Source: Prunella strophiata
Taxonomy: Eukaryota > Chordata > Aves > Passeriformes > Prunellidae
Assembly (NCBI GenBank): GCA_036583965.1
Contig: JAZBQD010000015.1
Span: forward strand, 28,652,810-28,716,809
DNA length: 64,000 nt
Reading direction: 5' to 3'
The translations under genes and the position numbers were made by a program. Positions 60,701 through 64,000 of the stretch are shown here, piece after piece (the stretch's first letter is position 1; each line of letters starts with the position of its first letter). Under the pieces are notes generated by a model. The model was given only the letters and a program-made list of their open reading frames with translations. It was not told where the DNA came from and ran no database searches.

Positions 60701-63383
60701 GAAACACATTTATAGTCACAGTACTACTGCTAACAGGTCATGCAAGGAGTCTAAAACCCTCCTCTGTCACTCCCATTCACTTCTCCAGCACTTCATTTGA
60801 CCTGTGCTAACTAGTTTTGCCCTGTGTCAGTGGCACCAACAATCAACACTCAGCCAAAACTCTGTAAAGAAAAGAACAAGATTTGGAGCAACAACCTCTT
60901 GCTTGCAGAGCTGATGCTGCAGCTGGATAAATGCAGGGAGGGGAGGTCAGGGGGGAGTGCTGATGTTTTTGCCTGGCTGCAATGTGAGTGCCAGAGCCAC
61001 CAGTTGAATTGGGCACAGTAACCATAGCAACAACGAGTTTCCGGGACTTGGGGTGACAGGTTGAAGGGATTACTCTTCAAAGCACTTGCTCTCTTGGGAG
61101 AGAAAACCTAAAGGAAGGGGATGGGAGTTAATTTAGCACACACACACTGGAGCAAGGGTCAGCAGTGGCAGGTCTCTGCTGGAGGGAAGCCTGCAGCAGC
61201 AATAAACAACACCATTTCAAGCACTTTGAGTAGCACAAAAATCACTCTAGGGGGGCATGCAACAAAGAAAAATGTGGGGTGCACACAAAAACTAGCATCA
61301 CCCCCTTCCAAAGGACAGTTGCCACAAGAGCTCCTGCATGTCTCAAACCTGAGTCTCTGCTTTGGTGTGAGGGGCTGTACCCTGTCCTGCCATTCCTGCT
61401 TCCAGCTCTGGGGGCCAGATGTGGCTGTAGACCCTGGATCTGGAAATGCTGAGTCGTGCCAGACCTGGAAGCAGTGGGGAAACTGGGGCAGGGGGCAGTG
61501 ACAAGAGGGGGCAAGTCAAGTGTGGTGGTGTGTGTGATAGGAAGGGGTGTGAGATGAAATATTTGGGTGGTGGGGTGACTGAGGCACGGCATGACTGCAG
61601 TAGGAGGTGGGCATGTGGAAGGCAAGAGGGCACTGCAATGTGAAACAGGGAAAAGGGAGGCACAGTGACAGTGTAGGGGACAGGAGAGAAGGCTGTCATC
61701 TCCTAAGGTTCATGGCCTCAGTTGGTGCAAAGCTATCAGTGGGGGCTGAAATTCAATTCCATTTAGAAGTGTCACCTTGTGCACTGTTTTAATTTCCTTG
61801 GGCTTTGGTGAGCAATGGGCTGCTCTCCTGTCTGCCCTTCTGGTGAGAGAGATGTATGACAGTGCTGTCTTGGTGTGTTGGTAATTTTGGGCTAATAAAA
61901 TTTCCCTTTGGGCTATGGTTAACAATTAGACCAATGCTATGGATCCATGCCCAGCACCAGAAAAGCACAAGAGCAATTTAAAGCTGTTTTTGCTGTCTGC
62001 TCCTCCTAGTGCTGGATGGGAAGACTGAAACCACACACAGGCAAACATTTCCTATCTTCCCACAGCTGCTGATAGCCAACTACAATTGCTCACCCTGTGT
62101 AGAGGCACAGCTACACTCTGCCTGCCTGTTCTTGTAAATCATTTGCAGAAGTCAGTGTCTACACAAGCTCAGAAAGATTCTTAGGAGGCTGCCTGGCCCC
62201 AGTGGTTCACAGAGCTAAAGATGGGGGCAGCTCCAGGATCCAGCTGCTGGGAACCTGGCTGGCCACACCTCTACTCCCAAGCAATCCATGCTTAGTCCCA
62301 AGGCACTTCTTCTACCATGTTTGTTTTCTCCACAGTAGGAGAAGATATTTATGTGCCTGGATGGGAGAACTCAGATGTGTAGTCTTCAGGCCAGAAAGAC
62401 ATAAATGTCACTGTACCTTTCACTGACCTGTAAAAGCAAGTGGTGCAGACAGACAAGTTTCACACAAAAAATATAGAGGCTGGGAAGGTGGATGTAATAG
62501 AAGTGCTGACACAAACTTAATTAAAGCACTGCAGAAAGGATAGCTTTGTGAAAAAAAATAATGGGGGAATAAAAGATTTCTGTCATCTTCTGTTAGCTGC
62601 TTACAGGTGGCTGCAAGGACTGTTTCAAGCTTCCTAACTGCAGGTCCTTTACTACTTTTAGCTTGGTCCCTGCTTCCATTTCCCTCCTACTTGAGATGCT
62701 TTGCAAAAATATGGGCAACTCCCTGAAATCTAAGGTAACCCTGTTCTGGTAACCTAAACCAATGGGAGGCTGAAGGTAATTATTCCAGGGTCCTTAGAAT
62801 GGGAAAATATGGGTCCATCAACTCTTTGCTCTCACACTATGCTCATCTTGGTTATCCTCCAGTCCATCTGATTGCTGAAACGTGGAAAAATCAGCTTAGA
62901 AGGGAGCCTGAGTTGAAAGGCTCCATGTAAATGAAAATTTAATTATTATGAAACCACCTCAAAGAGTACACCCTCATTTCACCTGTCCTATTTTGCCCGT
63001 ACCTCAGCCTGAGAAAGCTGGCAGAATTGTTGGGGGAATACAGCATTCAGGCTCAGGGCCCTGCTGAGTGCAAGGCAGCATGTACTCACTGTAAGTGTGC
63101 CAGCCAGACCTCCACGCATCCTGAATCCAGTGCTGACCTTTCCTGTCATTCCTCCCTCCTTGCCAGCAAAGGTCATGTGCTTTCAGCTTCTTAAAAGCTG
63201 CTCCTGCTTCTGCCCACTGCCACAATACGTGGCGGGGGGAGTGAACAAGAAAAGGATGTGGCTGGCAGATTTGTAGTTTGGAAAGGTACAGGAAAGAGGG
63301 ATGCCTTGATTTCCCTTGCATTGACCAACAAACTGAAAAACCCCAAGTTTAAGCCTCCTCATCTTTCAGGCTTTAGCCACCTT

Positions 63384-63385
<2 letters not shown>
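57771..63385. other. Unique sequence with one RFX site
   Basis: No gene supported. An A16 run lies at 59119-59134. A perfect X-box at 61018-61031 is listed separately. Open frames at 57222-57713, 57778-58301 and 59749-60247 have no splice context or domain. Confidence 0.45.
61018..61031. promoter_or_regulatory. Perfect RFX X-box motif
   Basis: The sequence gtaaccatagcaac fits GTNRCC-N2-RGYAAC at every position. Nine bases downstream 'tttccggg' gives an ETS-type CCGGAA core on the other strand, and 'tgacagg' follows near 61056. Known RFX proteins bind such X-boxes in cilia-gene promoters and in MHC class II promoters. About one match per 100 kb is expected by chance, so it is suggestive only. 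Confidence 0.45.

Positions 63386-63432
<47 letters not shown>
63386..63432 (+). repeat. T47 homopolymer beside CR1
   Basis: Forty-seven uninterrupted T bases end eight bases before the CR1 fragment. The length equals the T run at 39309, which may be coincidence or an assembly effect. Confidence 0.9.
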
Positions 63433-63436
<4 letters not shown>

Positions 63437-63439
63437 GAG

Positions 63440-63779
63440 GGCAAGCTAGTTCTTTTAGCCTGGAAAAGAGGATCAGGGTGACCTTATCACTCTCTAGAAC
63501 TCCCTGAAAGGAGCTTGTAGCCGGGTGGGGATCAGCCTCTCCTCCCAGACAACCAGTGACAGGACATTAGGACACAGTCTTAAGATGTGCCAGGTGAAGT
63601 TCAGGCTGGACATGAGGAGGTATTTCTTCACAGCAAAGGTGATACCTGGAATGGGCTGCCAGGGAGGTAGTGGAGTCACCATACCTGGAGGTGTTTAGGA
63701 AAAGAGTGGATGTGGCACTTAGTGTGGCACTAACCATTGTCTGGTTGACAAGAGGTCTCTTCATTTATTCTGTGATTCT
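63440..63779 (+). mobile_element. CR1 LINE 3' fragment
   Basis: Long, well-preserved CR1 3' segment with landmarks in order: 'ttagcctggaaaagagga', 'ccttatcactctctagaac', 'ccagtgacaggacattagga', 'ggacatgaggaggtatttct', 'ggaatgggctgccagggagg', 'gtggagtcaccatacctgg', 'gaaaagagtggatgtggcac', and a final 'ttctgtgattct' tail. The copy is truncated on its 5' side next to the T47 run and has a small deletion before the tail. Confidence 0.92.
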
Positions 63780-63955
63780 CCTCACTCAGCTCTCCCAGGC
63801 CCTTGTTGCCCTTAGGGAAGCCCTCAGAAGCTTCATCAGCCTCTGCAGGGTGCAATGACTGCGCTGGGCTTGGGCTGCTGGGGACCCCAGCAGGAGGGGC
63901 TGGCAGAAGGACTGGGGGGAGCCCCGAGGTTGGCTGCCTGTCCCCATCCTGCCAG
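63780..63955. other. GC-rich unique flank
   Basis: Short GC-rich sequence between the CR1 copy and the terminal microsatellite. No feature recognised. Confidence 0.4.
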
Positions 63956-64000
63956 GCCCGTCCATCCATCCATCCATCCAGCCATCCATCCATCCAGCCA
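63956..64000 (+). repeat. (CATC)n microsatellite, cut by window end
   Basis: A (CCAT)-type tetramer array with interspersed CAGC units. It produces a spurious Met-Asp-Gly-Trp repeat frame on the minus strand and continues beyond the window. Confidence 0.9.

Noticed and set aside
61243..61258. CTCF-like sequence ctctaggggggca
   Set aside because: Contains one extra G in the core and lacks the flanking match, so it does not fit the consensus.
63730..63993. Met-Asp-Gly-Trp repeat frames on minus strand
   Set aside because: Translation of the (CATC)n microsatellite at the window edge.
1..64000. CRISPR arrays, prokaryotic operons, tRNA or rRNA genes
   Set aside because: No spaced direct repeats, no ribosome-binding-site-plus-ORF clusters, and no tRNA B-box or rRNA-like blocks were seen on either strand.

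Overview
The window looks like nuclear DNA of a bird, probably a passerine. I see no prokaryotic operons, rRNA, tRNA, CRISPR array or intact multi-exon gene. The avian call rests on several truncated CR1 LINE fragments, four of them with the typical avian 3' region (at 12.9, 17.0, 47.3 and 63.6 kb). Two older, more degraded CR1-like copies lie at 4.5 and 27.5 kb. One solo LTR at 55.3-55.9 kb resembles passerine endogenous-retrovirus LTRs. All family names are from memory of consensus sequences and have not been searched.

Layout. 0-17.5 kb is mostly AT-rich unique sequence. Its one strong coding candidate is a terminal exon on the + strand at 11135-11288: a polypyrimidine-AG acceptor, 50 codons, a stop, then two AATAAA signals. 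I could not name the protein. From 17.5 to 30 kb two short CpG islands (18.1-18.4 and 22.9-23.25 kb) stand out, the first followed by homeodomain-motif-rich sequence that may be a conserved non-coding element. At 35073-36679 there is a 1.6 kb homopurine satellite built from GGGAA pentamers interrupted by GGAA tetramers; it is the most striking structure in the window. 39.4-43.3 kb looks regulatory: AT-rich element-like sequence, a paired PBX/MEIS-type motif and a broad CpG-rich block. Further candidate regulatory elements lie at 30.1, 49.1-49.5, 57.0-57.8 and 61.0 kb, the last carrying a perfect RFX X-box.

Interpretation. The picture is the 3' end of one + strand gene followed by a long non-coding interval that may hold distal enhancers or unannotated non-coding transcripts. 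Most open reading frames in the window are chance frames; the two longest (over 500 codons) come purely from the stop-free purine satellite. Possible minus-strand exons at 53.5-54.7 kb and an exon-like acceptor at 32.19 kb are recorded with low confidence. I found no convincing new multi-gene system.
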